The notes under the pieces were generated by a model. That model had not been told where the DNA came from, searched no databases, and saw only the letters and a program-made list of their open reading frames with translations. Below, piece by piece: positions 5,881-12,954 of a DNA stretch of 12,954 nt (the stretch's first letter is position 1; each line of letters opens with the position of its first letter). Where the stretch lies: the NCBI GenBank assembly GCA_023487865.1, contig JAMDBG010000183.1:1-12954 (forward strand), in the 5' to 3' direction. This DNA is from Deltaproteobacteria bacterium. Lineage in GTDB: Bacteria > Desulfobacterota > Syntrophia > Syntrophales > UBA5619. The position numbers and the translations under genes are program-made.

Positions 5881-8105
5881 TGAAAAAGACCAGCAGACCG
5901 GTCAAATTGGATCTGAAGGAGCTTAAAAGACGCAAACGCGAGTGGATCATCATTGTCCTGATAGTGATCTTCATCGTTGTTGTGACCTACCTGGAAAGCC
6001 GCTTCTTCCGAGGGGATTTCTTCTCTCTCCCGATTTCCGGCAATGCCGTGATCTTTGGCTTGATCAACATCAACATCATCCTGATTCTCCTGCTCATCTT
6101 TTTGATCGTCCGAAATCTCGTCAAGCTGATCTATGAGCGGAGGCGCGGACTGGCCGGTTCCAAACTCAGGACCCGGCTGGTTACGGCCTTTGTCGGCCTT
6201 TCGCTCATTCCAACCGTCCTTCTGTTTCTCGTTGCCATCAACTTCCTTTCTTACAGTATCGACAACTGGTTCAGCATCCGCATCGGCGACGCCCTGAACC
6301 GGACCCTGGAGGTCGCCCAACTCTATTACCAGCAGTCAGCCGACCAGGCAAAATACTACGCCCGTCAGCTCAGTGCCGACATTTCTAAAAACACCCTCTA
6401 TGAGGGAGAAAAATTCCTTTACCTGAAGGCACTCGTAGAACGGCGGCACAGGACCTACAAGCTCAACACGCTTGAGGTCCATATCGAAAATCAGAAGGAA
6501 AAGCTCGTGGTTCGTGATCAGGATAATCCGCAGACGGTTTCCAAACCCCTCTCCCCGAAATCGCTGGAAGATCTCTATGTCGGCAGGGAGGTCAGCACGA
6601 TCGAACAGGTCGGAAGCGGGGATTTGATCAGAGGGGCCGTACCTGTCTACTCCCTTGCGAGCCCGAAGGTAGTCATCGGATACGTGATGGCCAGTTATTA
6701 CTTTCCTGTAAGCCTTGTTGATAAATTCAACGTGATTTCGAAGGCTTCCGAAGAATATCGGCAGCTGAAGCTTCTCAAAGCACCGATCAAGGCCGGTTAT
6801 ATTATCACTCTGTTCATCGTGATGCTCCTGATCATCTTCTCTGCGACCTGGTTCGGCATCTATCTCGCCAAGGGGGTTACCGTCCCAATCCAGGATTTGG
6901 CCGAAGCCACGCGGAAAATCGCCCAGGGGGACCTGAATCATCAGATCGCCATCGTCGCGGACGATGAGATCGGTGTCCTTGTCGATTCCTTCAATCAGAT
7001 GACGCGGGACCTCAAGCAGAGCAATCAGGGACTGGAACAGGCGAACCTGAACCTGGAACAGCGGCGGAAATACATGGAAACGATCCTGCGCAACGTTTCG
7101 GCAGGCGTCATCTCCGTGGACCGAAACGGGGTGATCACTACGATCAACCGCGCAGCGGAGCGGATGCTCAGCATCCGGACGCAAAAGGTCCTGAACCGGC
7201 GGTTTGTCGAGGTTCTCATTCCGGAGCATCTCGCCATGGCCGAAGAGGTTCTTCGCGAGATGCGGGAGCGGGGTGATGGGTTCGTCGAGAAACAGATCGA
7301 TCTGACCCTCAAGGACCGGTCGCTGACCGTTCTGATGACGATCACCATCATTCATGACGATGAAGGGAATGACATGGGGATGGTGATCCTGTTTGAAGAT
7401 CTGACCCAGTTGCAGAGGGCAGAGCGGGCGGCGGCATGGAGGGAGGTGGCCAGACGGATGGCCCACGAGATTAAGAATCCCCTCACCCCTGTTCAGCTCG
7501 CCGCGCAGAGGCTCCAGAAAAAATATGGCGATCGTCTGGGAGAGGACGACAGTGTCTTTAATGAATGCACCAAAATAATCATCGATCAGGTGGAAGTGCT
7601 GAAGAATCTTGTCAACGAGTTTTCCCGGTATGCCCGCCTGCCTGTGACCCATCTGGCGATAAACGATCTCAATGAGGTGATCCGCGATTCCGTCATCCTG
7701 TTCCAGGATGCCCATAAGGACATCGTCTTTGATTTCCAGCCGGGTCTGGATATTCCCAGACTGATGCTCGATCCGGAACAGATCCGGCGGGTCATGGTCA
7801 ACCTGCTCGACAACGCCCTGGCGGCGGTCGACAAAGTAAGCGGCCGGATCGAGATCAGGACATCCTGTGACCGTGCCGGGGGGAAGGCGAAGGTGGAAGT
7901 GGTCGACAATGGCTGTGGCATTCCGGCCGGTTATAAGGTAAAGATGTTCGAACCGTATTTCTCCACAAAACGGACCGGGACGGGACTGGGGCTGGCGATT
8001 GTCAATTCCATTATGGCCGATCACAACGGTCGGATTACCGTCGCCGACAATCTCCCCCGGGGGACCGTCGTGGCTTTTGAACTGCCCATTCCGAATGTAG
8101 GATAG
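5880..8105 (+). CDS. ntrY: NtrY-type membrane sensor histidine kinase
   Basis: The 741-residue product has the NtrY architecture: three N-terminal membrane segments (about 22-38, 55-77, 100-125), a periplasmic domain (about 126-305), a fourth membrane segment (306-330), HAMP (about 327-380), PAS (about 393-505), a dimerisation/phosphoacceptor domain with His529 in RRMAHEIKNPLTP, and a GHKL ATPase domain with N-box NLLDNA (641-646), G1 DNGCG (676-680), F box FEPYFSTK (690-697) and G2 GTGLGL (700-705). All kinase motifs are intact. It should autophosphorylate and pass phosphate to the NtrX-like regulator encoded 59 bases downstream. The signal is unknown; with no glnA or ntrBC nearby, a nitrogen role cannot be assumed. 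The symbol reflects architecture and neighbour rather than proven orthology. Confidence 0.9.
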   Translation: MKKTSRPVKLDLKELKRRKREWIIIVLIVIFIVVVTYLESRFFRGDFFSLPISGNAVIFGLININIILILLLIFLIVRNLVKLIYERRRGLAGSKLRTRLVTAFVGLSLIPTVLLFLVAINFLSYSIDNWFSIRIGDALNRTLEVAQLYYQQSADQAKYYARQLSADISKNTLYEGEKFLYLKALVERRHRTYKLNTLEVHIENQKEKLVVRDQDNPQTVSKPLSPKSLEDLYVGREVSTIEQVGSGDLIRGAVPVYSLASPKVVIGYVMASYYFPVSLVDKFNVISKASEEYRQLKLLKAPIKAGYIITLFIVMLLIIFSATWFGIYLAKGVTVPIQDLAEATRKIAQGDLNHQIAIVADDEIGVLVDSFNQMTRDLKQSNQGLEQANLNLEQRRKYMETILRNVSAGVISVDRNGVITTINRAAERMLSIRTQKVLNRRFVEVLIPEHLAMAEEVLREMRERGDGFVEKQIDLTLKDRSLTVLMTITIIHDDEGNDMGMVILFEDLTQLQRAERAAAWREVARRMAHEIKNPLTPVQLAAQRLQKKYGDRLGEDDSVFNECTKIIIDQVEVLKNLVNEFSRYARLPVTHLAINDLNEVIRDSVILFQDAHKDIVFDFQPGLDIPRLMLDPEQIRRVMVNLLDNALAAVDKVSGRIEIRTSCDRAGGKAKVEVVDNGCGIPAGYKVKMFEPYFSTKRTGTGLGLAIVNSIMADHNGRITVADNLPRGTVVAFELPIPNVG

Positions 8106-8164
8106 GTGCGCTGTATGATCTATGGAGTATCCCTTGCAGAAAAGGGAAAGAATTAAGGACAGCG

Positions 8165-9535
8165 ATGAACAAGGCAATTCTGATTGTGGATGATGAAGAG
8201 AGCATCTGCCAGACACTCGGCGGGATTCTCAAGGACGAGGGGCACGAGGTGGGTACGGCTGCGAGCGGTGAGGAGGCCCTGCGGGTTGTGGATGAGGATC
8301 CGCCCAGCCTGGTTCTCTTGGACATCTGGCTTCCGGGGATAGATGGGATCGAGGTCCTCAAGGCGATCAAGGCGGGACATCCCCAGATCCAGGTCATCAT
8401 CATGTCCGGCCATGGCACTATTGAAACGGCAGTGAAGGCAACGAGGCTCGGGGCCTTCGATTTCATAGAAAAACCGCTATCACTCGAAAAGGTGATCCTG
8501 GTTGTCAACCATGCCCTGGAAATGATCCGTCTAGAAGAGGAAAACCTTCTTCTCAAACAGAAGGTCAGCCACGAATACGAACTGACGGGGCAAAGCGGCC
8601 CGATACAGGAACTCAAGGAGATGATCGGCATCGTCGCCCCGACCAACGCCTGGATCCTGATCATGGGGGAAAACGGTACGGGCAAGGAGCTGGTGGCCCG
8701 TTCCATCCACCACCAGAGCCGGAGGGCTCAGAAGTCCTTTGTGGAAGTCAACTGTGCGGCGATTCCGGAAGATCTGATCGAGAGCGAACTGTTCGGCCAT
8801 GAAAAGGGGGCTTTTACCGGCGCTACGGCGATGAAAAGGGGGAAGTTCGATCTGGCCAATGAGGGAACGATCTTCCTCGATGAGGTGGCTGACATGAGCC
8901 TCAAGGCGCAGGCGAAGGTGCTCCGGATTCTCCAGGAAAAGAAGTTCGAACGGGTCGGCGGCAACAAGCTCATCCCCACCGATGTCCGGGTGTTGGCGGC
9001 CACGAATAAGGACCTGGAGAAAGAGATGGAGGAGGGCCGTTTTCGTCAGGATCTTTACTACCGCCTCAATGTGATCCCGCTCCGGATTCCCCCGTTGCGC
9101 GACCGGAAGGAGGACATCCCCCTCCTGGTTGCGCAGTTTATCAAGGACTTTGCCTTGAAGGAGGGAGAACCGGAGAATGAGGTGACCGATGAGGTGTTGG
9201 CCGTCCTGATGAAGCACAGTTGGCCGGGAAATGTTCGGGAATTGAAGAATATCATCGAACGCCTGGTGATCATGACGCCGACCAGGGTGATTTCCAAATG
9301 CGACCTTTTCCCCCTATTCGGGGAAGGGAGGCAGGAAACCGTTCCCACTGAGCCGGAAATCACCAACGATTCATTCCGGGCGGCCAAGCAGGATTTCGAA
9401 CGGCAGTACATCGTCCGCAAACTCCGTGAGTTTGACGGCAACATATCCAAGACTGCCGAGGCGATCGGCCTGGAACGGAGCAACCTTCACAAAAAGATCC
9501 GCAGCTACGGCCTGGAGGTCAAAGGGGATACCTGA
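8165..9535 (+). CDS. ntrX: NtrX-type sigma-54-dependent response regulator
   Basis: The 456-residue product has three parts: a receiver domain (about 1-120) with acidic pair Asp9/Asp10, phosphoacceptor Asp53 and Lys103; a sigma-54 AAA+ domain (about 140-370) with Walker A GENGTGKE (168-175), GAFTGA loop (215-220) and Walker B TIFLDE (235-240); and a Fis-type helix-turn-helix at the C-terminus (about 415-452, NISKTAEAIGLERSNLHKKI). The intact GAFTGA loop means it should contact sigma-54 and activate such promoters. AAGGA at 8155-8159 lies five bases before the ATG. The 59-base gap from ntrY contains a weak 6-bp hairpin (TCCCTT/AAGGGA, 8130-8147). Partner of the upstream kinase; targets unknown. 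Confidence 0.92.
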   Translation: MNKAILIVDDEESICQTLGGILKDEGHEVGTAASGEEALRVVDEDPPSLVLLDIWLPGIDGIEVLKAIKAGHPQIQVIIMSGHGTIETAVKATRLGAFDFIEKPLSLEKVILVVNHALEMIRLEEENLLLKQKVSHEYELTGQSGPIQELKEMIGIVAPTNAWILIMGENGTGKELVARSIHHQSRRAQKSFVEVNCAAIPEDLIESELFGHEKGAFTGATAMKRGKFDLANEGTIFLDEVADMSLKAQAKVLRILQEKKFERVGGNKLIPTDVRVLAATNKDLEKEMEEGRFRQDLYYRLNVIPLRIPPLRDRKEDIPLLVAQFIKDFALKEGEPENEVTDEVLAVLMKHSWPGNVRELKNIIERLVIMTPTRVISKCDLFPLFGEGRQETVPTEPEITNDSFRAAKQDFERQYIVRKLREFDGNISKTAEAIGLERSNLHKKIRSYGLEVKGDT

Positions 9536-9660
9536 ACGAGGCGATCCTCACGTCTCTCGTCCTGCCCTCCCTTAAGAAAGCTCATTTTATCGCTGCCTTT
9601 TTGCCGTCTGAGGTCTCCCCATGGCCGGCTTCCACATACCGAATACCGACCCTTTATCCT

Positions 9661-10656
9661 TCATGATTGCGCTCCCGCATCAACCGATTGAGCCTGGCGA
9701 CGGAGATCGGCAATGGAGAAGCGATTGAAGGGCAGAAAGGCAAGCCCGAGGATGATCACTATCCCGATAGAGAGGGCGTGATAGATGATCGCAAAAGTGA
9801 GGGCATCCGTCCTGGGGACGCCGAAGAGGCTCAAGCCTAGAATGCAGAAGTAATGCCAGTTTCCGATGAAACCGGGGGCTGTGGGGATAGCGATCCCGAT
9901 GATCAGGATGATCATCAGGACGAAGGCGGCCGTGACGGGCAGCTGAAAACCGAAGGCAAGAAACAAGAGGTAGATGGCCAGAACATCGATCAGCCAGATC
10001 AAGAGCGACAGACCGGCGACAGAGGCCAGGAGGACCGGATTGACCATGATCCGGAAACCTTGAAGGAAATGACGTATGAGGCGATTCAGCCCCTCGGCAT
10101 AGCGCGCCGGCAATTTTCCGATCAGCAGGGTCATGATCCGCAGGGATGCCTCTTGTTTGAGGATCATCAGGATCATTACGGCAAGAAGGGCGAGTGTCAC
10201 CAGCAGAAACAGGACGCTGGCACGGACAAGCCACGGGGGGAGCGGGATGAAAAGGAGGACTGAACCCGCGATGACCAAAACCGTCAGACTGTCAAGAACG
10301 CGTTCGACGATGATCGTGCCGAACGCGGAACTCATTTTGAGATCACTTTTTTTCGTGATGAGATAAGGGCGTGCCAGTTCTCCCAGGCGGGCGGGGATGG
10401 CGACAATCGCGAGAAAACCCGCGCTGGTGACAGAGAATAGCGAGAACTGATCGATCTTCGCCAGCGGACTCAAGATGAGCCCCCAGCGGTAGGACCTGAG
10501 AACCTGCATAAGAAACAACAAGGCGAGGGTAGGGGGGACATATCCATAATGGATCGTCCGGAAACCTTCGGCCACGCCCGGAAAATCAATCCCCCGTATG
10601 GAGAGATAGACCAGCAGGGCGGAAAAGACCAGACCCGCAATCACTTTTTTCTTCAT
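9661..10656 (-). CDS. LPG_synthase_TM / flippase-like integral membrane protein
   Basis: The 331-residue product is highly hydrophobic, with roughly eight or nine membrane segments (near 5-22, 41-60, 72-89, 121-138, 146-166, 208-235, 239-258, 268-282, 286-308). It carries features typical of the PF03706 family (lysylphosphatidylglycerol synthase membrane region, UPF0104): PARLGELARPYLI (88-100), ERVLDSL (118-124) and PTAPGFIGNWHYF (258-270). Only the membrane part is present; there is no aminoacyl-transferase domain, so it is not MprF itself. Such stand-alone proteins are proposed to move lipids or lipid-linked substrates across the inner membrane; the substrate is unknown. The ATG at 10656 has only a weak upstream ribosome-binding site. 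It converges with ntrX across a 125-base gap that shows no strong terminator. Confidence 0.85.
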   Translation of the reverse strand: MKKKVIAGLVFSALLVYLSIRGIDFPGVAEGFRTIHYGYVPPTLALLFLMQVLRSYRWGLILSPLAKIDQFSLFSVTSAGFLAIVAIPARLGELARPYLITKKSDLKMSSAFGTIIVERVLDSLTVLVIAGSVLLFIPLPPWLVRASVLFLLVTLALLAVMILMILKQEASLRIMTLLIGKLPARYAEGLNRLIRHFLQGFRIMVNPVLLASVAGLSLLIWLIDVLAIYLLFLAFGFQLPVTAAFVLMIILIIGIAIPTAPGFIGNWHYFCILGLSLFGVPRTDALTFAIIYHALSIGIVIILGLAFLPFNRFSIADLRRQAQSVDAGAQS

Positions 10657-10801
10657 CAGGCGGTTTCACTCTCGATAAATCACTGCAGCGAACCGGGGTG
10701 AACCGGTACATGCCGACTTTTGACATTCGCGCAAAAAAAGCTGAAATAGCCTTGAGTGCGGGGGCGGCTTTGCAGAAAATGCTCCGAAGGCATGATGTGC
10801 A

Positions 10802-11188
10802 CTACTTCCTGGCCAGGTTGTCACCTATTTTATCATGGATCAACTGGGAGGAAAGCTTGTCACCGATCAGGCCCACGCGAATGGAAACCGTGGTCACGTT
10901 CTTGGCCTTGTAGAGCACTTCGATCTTGACCTTCTCGTCGTTGACGACGGCCATGATTTCTTTTTCCTGCTCGACGTCCAGGCCGCGCATATCGGCAACG
11001 CTCTTTTGGCAGGCGCTCCAGGTCGCGTCGAAGGAGTGATAGTAGTCCGTTTTCATTTCACCGTTGATGTAGAAATAGGTGCCGGAACCGGCGCCCACCG
11101 CACCGACGCCGATCAGCGCCAATTCGCAGCCGGAGATTATAAACGCGCTCATGATCAGCAAAACGACCCAGTTTATCCTTTTCCGCAT
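10802..11188 (-). CDS. DUF3568 family putative lipoprotein
   Basis: The product starts MRKRINWVVLLIMSAF, a lipoprotein signal, with lipobox ISGC and lipidated Cys21; residue +2 is Glu, and a glycine-rich stretch (GVGAVGAGSG) follows. The mature part, with YFYINGEMKTDYYHSFDATWSAC, resembles the small DUF3568 family of unknown function. Two in-frame ATGs exist, at 11194 and 11188. AAAGGA (complement of 11195-11200) touches the first but lies six bases from the second, so the second is chosen (128 residues). It sits 50 bases after dnaJ on the same strand and may be cotranscribed, although a possible hairpin lies in the gap. Expected location is the outer or inner membrane, periplasmic side. Confidence 0.8.
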   Translation of the reverse strand: MRKRINWVVLLIMSAFIISGCELALIGVGAVGAGSGTYFYINGEMKTDYYHSFDATWSACQKSVADMRGLDVEQEKEIMAVVNDEKVKIEVLYKAKNVTTVSIRVGLIGDKLSSQLIHDKIGDNLARK

Positions 11189-11203
11189 GACCATTCCTTT
11201 CTG

Positions 11204-11228
11204 TAATGATATCGAAAGCTTTTCATTA
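11204..11228 (-). other. AT-rich hairpin between dnaJ and the DUF3568 gene
   Basis: TAATGA and TCATTA (11204-11209 and 11223-11228) form a 6-bp stem around a 13-base loop that itself contains the palindrome AAAGCTTT. It lies just upstream of the DUF3568 ribosome-binding site on the transcribed strand. No T-run follows on either strand, so it is not an intrinsic terminator; it could affect mRNA processing or translation. Weak evidence. Confidence 0.2.
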
Positions 11229-11238
11229 TGACACCCGT

Positions 11239-12297
11239 TTAACCGCTCAGCTTGTCAAACTCCCTGAGCAGTTCCTCCTGTTTCTTGGTCAGATTCGTGG
11301 GTACGGTCACCACCGTTTCAATGACCTCGTCACCGCGACCATAACCCCGCAGATTGGCGATACCCTTTCCCTTGAGACGGAAAATCCTCCCCGTCTGGGT
11401 TCCCCGCGGGATCTTGATCTTTTCCACCCCCGTCAGAGTCGGCGCTTCCACGCTTCCGCCCAGAGCCGCCTGGGTAAAGGTGATAGGTACACGGCAGAAG
11501 ATATCATTTCCACTTCGTTCAAATAGTTCGTGCTCTTCCACCTCAATAAAGACGTACAGATCGCCGTTCGGACCGCCGTGTTGTCCTTCCTCCCCTTCAC
11601 CGCGCAGCCGGAGACGAGAACCCGTCTCCACACCGGCCGGTATCTTCAGCTGAACGGTCTTGGCCGTCCTGACCTTTCCTCCACCGGAACATTCCGGACA
11701 GGGATCCGTGATCACCCCCCCCTGTCCTTTACACAAGGGGCAGGTCGAACTGATGCTGAAGAAGCCGCTGGACTGTGTCACCTGACCCCGTCCCTGGCAG
11801 CGGCTGCAGACCTGCGTGGATGTCCCCGGGGCACAGCCGGATCCCCGGCACGAGGAGCACAGAACATATTTCTGCAAATGGATCTCGGTCGTGGCGCCGA
11901 GGGCCGCATCCATGAAGGAGACCCGCAGGTCATAGCGCAAATCGGCACCCGCCATGGCACCCGTCCGGGAGCGGGAGCGTCCTGTACTGAAACCGAAGAC
12001 GTCGCCGAAGATGTCGCCGAAACTGGAGAAGATGTCTTCGAATCCGGAAAATCCTCTGTAACCGACGCCACTTAAACCCTCGTGGCCGTAACGGGTGTAA
12101 ATGTCCCGTTTTTCCGGATCGCAGAGGACTTCGTAAGCCTCGGCTGCCTCCTTGAAGCTCTCCTCCGCTTCCCTGTTTCCCGGATTCCGATCCGGGTGAA
12201 ACTGCATGGCAAGTTTACGGTAGCTCTTTTTTATCTCCTCTTCCGAGGCGTTTCTTTCGACGCCGAGGATCTCAAAATAATCGCGTTTTTGCGCCAT
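11239..12297 (-). CDS. dnaJ: Molecular chaperone DnaJ (Hsp40, type I)
   Basis: DnaJ stimulates DnaK ATP hydrolysis and hands over unfolded clients. The 352-residue product has an N-terminal J domain (about 5-70) with His34-Pro-Asp, a short glycine/phenylalanine region (about 74-104), four zinc-binding CxxCxGxG-type repeats (Cys147/150, 164/167, 186/189, 200/203) and the C-terminal client-binding domain (about 210-340). All eight zinc cysteines are present. It is somewhat shorter than E. coli DnaJ (376), chiefly through the Gly/Phe region. The ATG at 12297 begins MAQKRDYFEILGV, a standard start. dnaK and grpE are not beside it, so this may be a stand-alone or second copy. A sigma-70-like promoter lies about 45 bases upstream; no CIRCE element was seen. 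Confidence 0.95.
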   Translation of the reverse strand: MAQKRDYFEILGVERNASEEEIKKSYRKLAMQFHPDRNPGNREAEESFKEAAEAYEVLCDPEKRDIYTRYGHEGLSGVGYRGFSGFEDIFSSFGDIFGDVFGFSTGRSRSRTGAMAGADLRYDLRVSFMDAALGATTEIHLQKYVLCSSCRGSGCAPGTSTQVCSRCQGRGQVTQSSGFFSISSTCPLCKGQGGVITDPCPECSGGGKVRTAKTVQLKIPAGVETGSRLRLRGEGEEGQHGGPNGDLYVFIEVEEHELFERSGNDIFCRVPITFTQAALGGSVEAPTLTGVEKIKIPRGTQTGRIFRLKGKGIANLRGYGRGDEVIETVVTVPTNLTKKQEELLREFDKLSG

Positions 12298-12340
12298 TCA
12301 CACTTTCTCATTCCTTCCGTACGGATTTTTCCTGTAAAAT

Positions 12341-12369
12341 AAAATAACAATCCATTTTATCACTGTCAA
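12341..12369 (-). promoter_or_regulatory. Sigma-70-type promoter for dnaJ
   Basis: On the minus strand a perfect -35 TTGACA (complement of 12364-12369) is followed by exactly 17 bases and a -10 TATTTT (complement of 12341-12346, 4 of 6 to consensus). Transcription would begin near 12334, leaving about a 36-base leader before the dnaJ ATG. The -35 lies inside a small dyad, CTGTC-5-GACAG (12363-12377), just past the restored purC stop. Confidence 0.5.
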
Positions 12370-12378
12370 TCGGACAGG

Positions 12379-12954
12379 CTAACGGACCAGGCGATTGAGC
12401 GCCTCGCGGTATTTTCCCCCTGTTTTTTCGACAACCTCGATGGGAAGCTCCGGTGCGGGGGGGCTTCTGATTCCAGTTTATGGCAATCAGATAGTCCCGG
12501 AGAAACTGCTTGTCGTAGCTCTTCTGGGGCCGGCCTTCCTCGTAATCGTCCTTGGGCCAGAAGCGTGAGGAATCGGGGGTGAGGAGCTCGTCAATAAGAA
12601 TCAGCTCGCCGTCCAAAAGCCCGAATTCCATCTTGGTATCGGCGATGATAATGCCTGCCGCAGCGGCGATCCCCACCGCCCGCTCATAGACGGCAAGACT
12701 TGCCTTGATGACGCGGTCTGTAAGGTCTTTGCCGATGATCTTTGCCATCTCTTCGCGGCTGATCGGCAGGTCATGTTCACCGTCGGGCGCCTTTGTGGAC
12801 GGTGTAAAGAGGGTTTGGGGCAGCCGGGAAGACTCCTTCAATCCCGCCGGCAGCGTGATCCCGGAAACGGGCCTCCCCTGACTGTAATCTTTCCATCCGG
12901 AACCGCTCAGATAACCGCGGACGACGCACTCGACCGGCAGGGGTTTCGCCTTTT
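12379..12954 (-). CDS. purC: SAICAR synthetase PurC, 3' part, with apparent frameshift
   Basis: PurC joins aspartate to CAIR in purine synthesis. The gene enters from the right edge; its 5' end is outside. The visible reading frame starts KAKPLPVECVVRGYLSGSG, continues with GWKDYSQG and holds the family signature IADTKMEFG and ELILIDELLTPDSSRFW. A TTG at 12841 is internal, not a start. After NWNQKPP the frame breaks at a run of seven G (12457-12463 on the plus strand). As written, translation continues through 49 unrelated residues to 12308. Dropping one base restores a typical PurC C-terminus (APELPIEVVEKTGGKYREAL, then NRLVR) ending in TAG at 12379-12381; the coordinates given follow that restored frame. 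The preserved sequence after the run argues for a sequencing error, a very recent mutation, or slippage rather than an old pseudogene. About 190 residues are visible. Confidence 0.9.

Noticed and set aside
6336..8216. 626-codon open frame antisense to ntrY
   Set aside because: It mirrors the coding frame of a clear sensor kinase with all motifs intact; its product has no recognisable domain and is a GC-rich shadow.
9536..9660. Bidirectional terminator between ntrX and the flippase-like gene
   Set aside because: Only very short stems (for example GAGG/CCTC at 9538-9549) are present and none is followed by a proper T-run.
12298..12378. CIRCE or sigma-32 heat-shock element before dnaJ
   Set aside because: No TTAGCACTC-N9-GAGTGCTAA or sigma-32 consensus was seen; a sigma-70-like promoter is visible instead.
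12308..12841. purC as a complete short gene starting at TTG 12841
   Set aside because: Conserved PurC sequence continues in frame upstream to the window edge, and the C-terminal part after 12457 is out of the true frame.
1..12954. tRNA genes, CRISPR array, insertion sequence, phage or defence genes
   Set aside because: No cloverleaf-like sequence, regular spaced repeats, transposase or defence-type protein was found on either strand.

Overview
This is a bacterial chromosomal segment that looks like core housekeeping DNA rather than a mobile or accessory island. The organism is Gram-negative: it carries lpxC (lipid A synthesis), a lipobox lipoprotein and an exported DUF4390 protein. The combination of yebC-ruvC-ruvA-ruvB, queH, a DUF4390-ntrY-ntrX cluster with an intact sigma-54 activator, and a spaced inverted-repeat element ending in AAAAGTCCG/CGGACTTTT suggests a deltaproteobacterium (Desulfobacterota, possibly a Syntrophus-like lineage). 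That placement is inference; no search was run.

Layout, plus strand first. The window opens inside the 3' part of a 5S rRNA gene, the end of an rRNA operon, closed by a strong intrinsic terminator (75-108). yebC follows (182-937), then a gap holding an inverted-repeat element (936-1036) and small dyads. The Holliday-junction genes ruvC, ruvA and ruvB (1120-3320) come next, with ruvC and ruvA one base apart. queH (3370-3942) has a TTG start directly behind a possible 10-codon leader ORF. A 264-base gap with two hairpins but no convincing gene precedes lpxC (4207-5154). A regulatory gap with a promoter-like sequence and an 18-bp palindrome leads into the operon of a DUF4390 exported protein, NtrY-type sensor kinase and NtrX-type response regulator (5317-9535).

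Minus strand, convergent with the above. Reading right to left: purC (3' part only, entering from the right edge), dnaJ, a DUF3568 lipoprotein gene and a multi-spanning LPG_synthase_TM/flippase-like membrane protein gene (12954 down to 9661). dnaJ has a good sigma-70-type promoter in the purC-dnaJ gap.

How the genes work together: RuvABC migrates and resolves recombination junctions; YebC is a translation/regulatory factor next to rRNA; QueH completes queuosine in tRNA; LpxC commits to lipid A; NtrY/NtrX sense an unknown signal and probably drive sigma-54 promoters, with DUF4390 as a candidate periplasmic partner; DnaJ is an Hsp40 co-chaperone; PurC acts in purine synthesis.

The most noteworthy points are an apparent one-base frameshift in purC at a seven-G run (12457-12463), the leader-ORF arrangement before queH, the palindrome before the DUF4390-ntrYX operon, and the inverted-repeat element between yebC and ruvC. 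I did not find convincing evidence of an entirely new system, and no tRNA, CRISPR array, insertion sequence or phage gene was seen.
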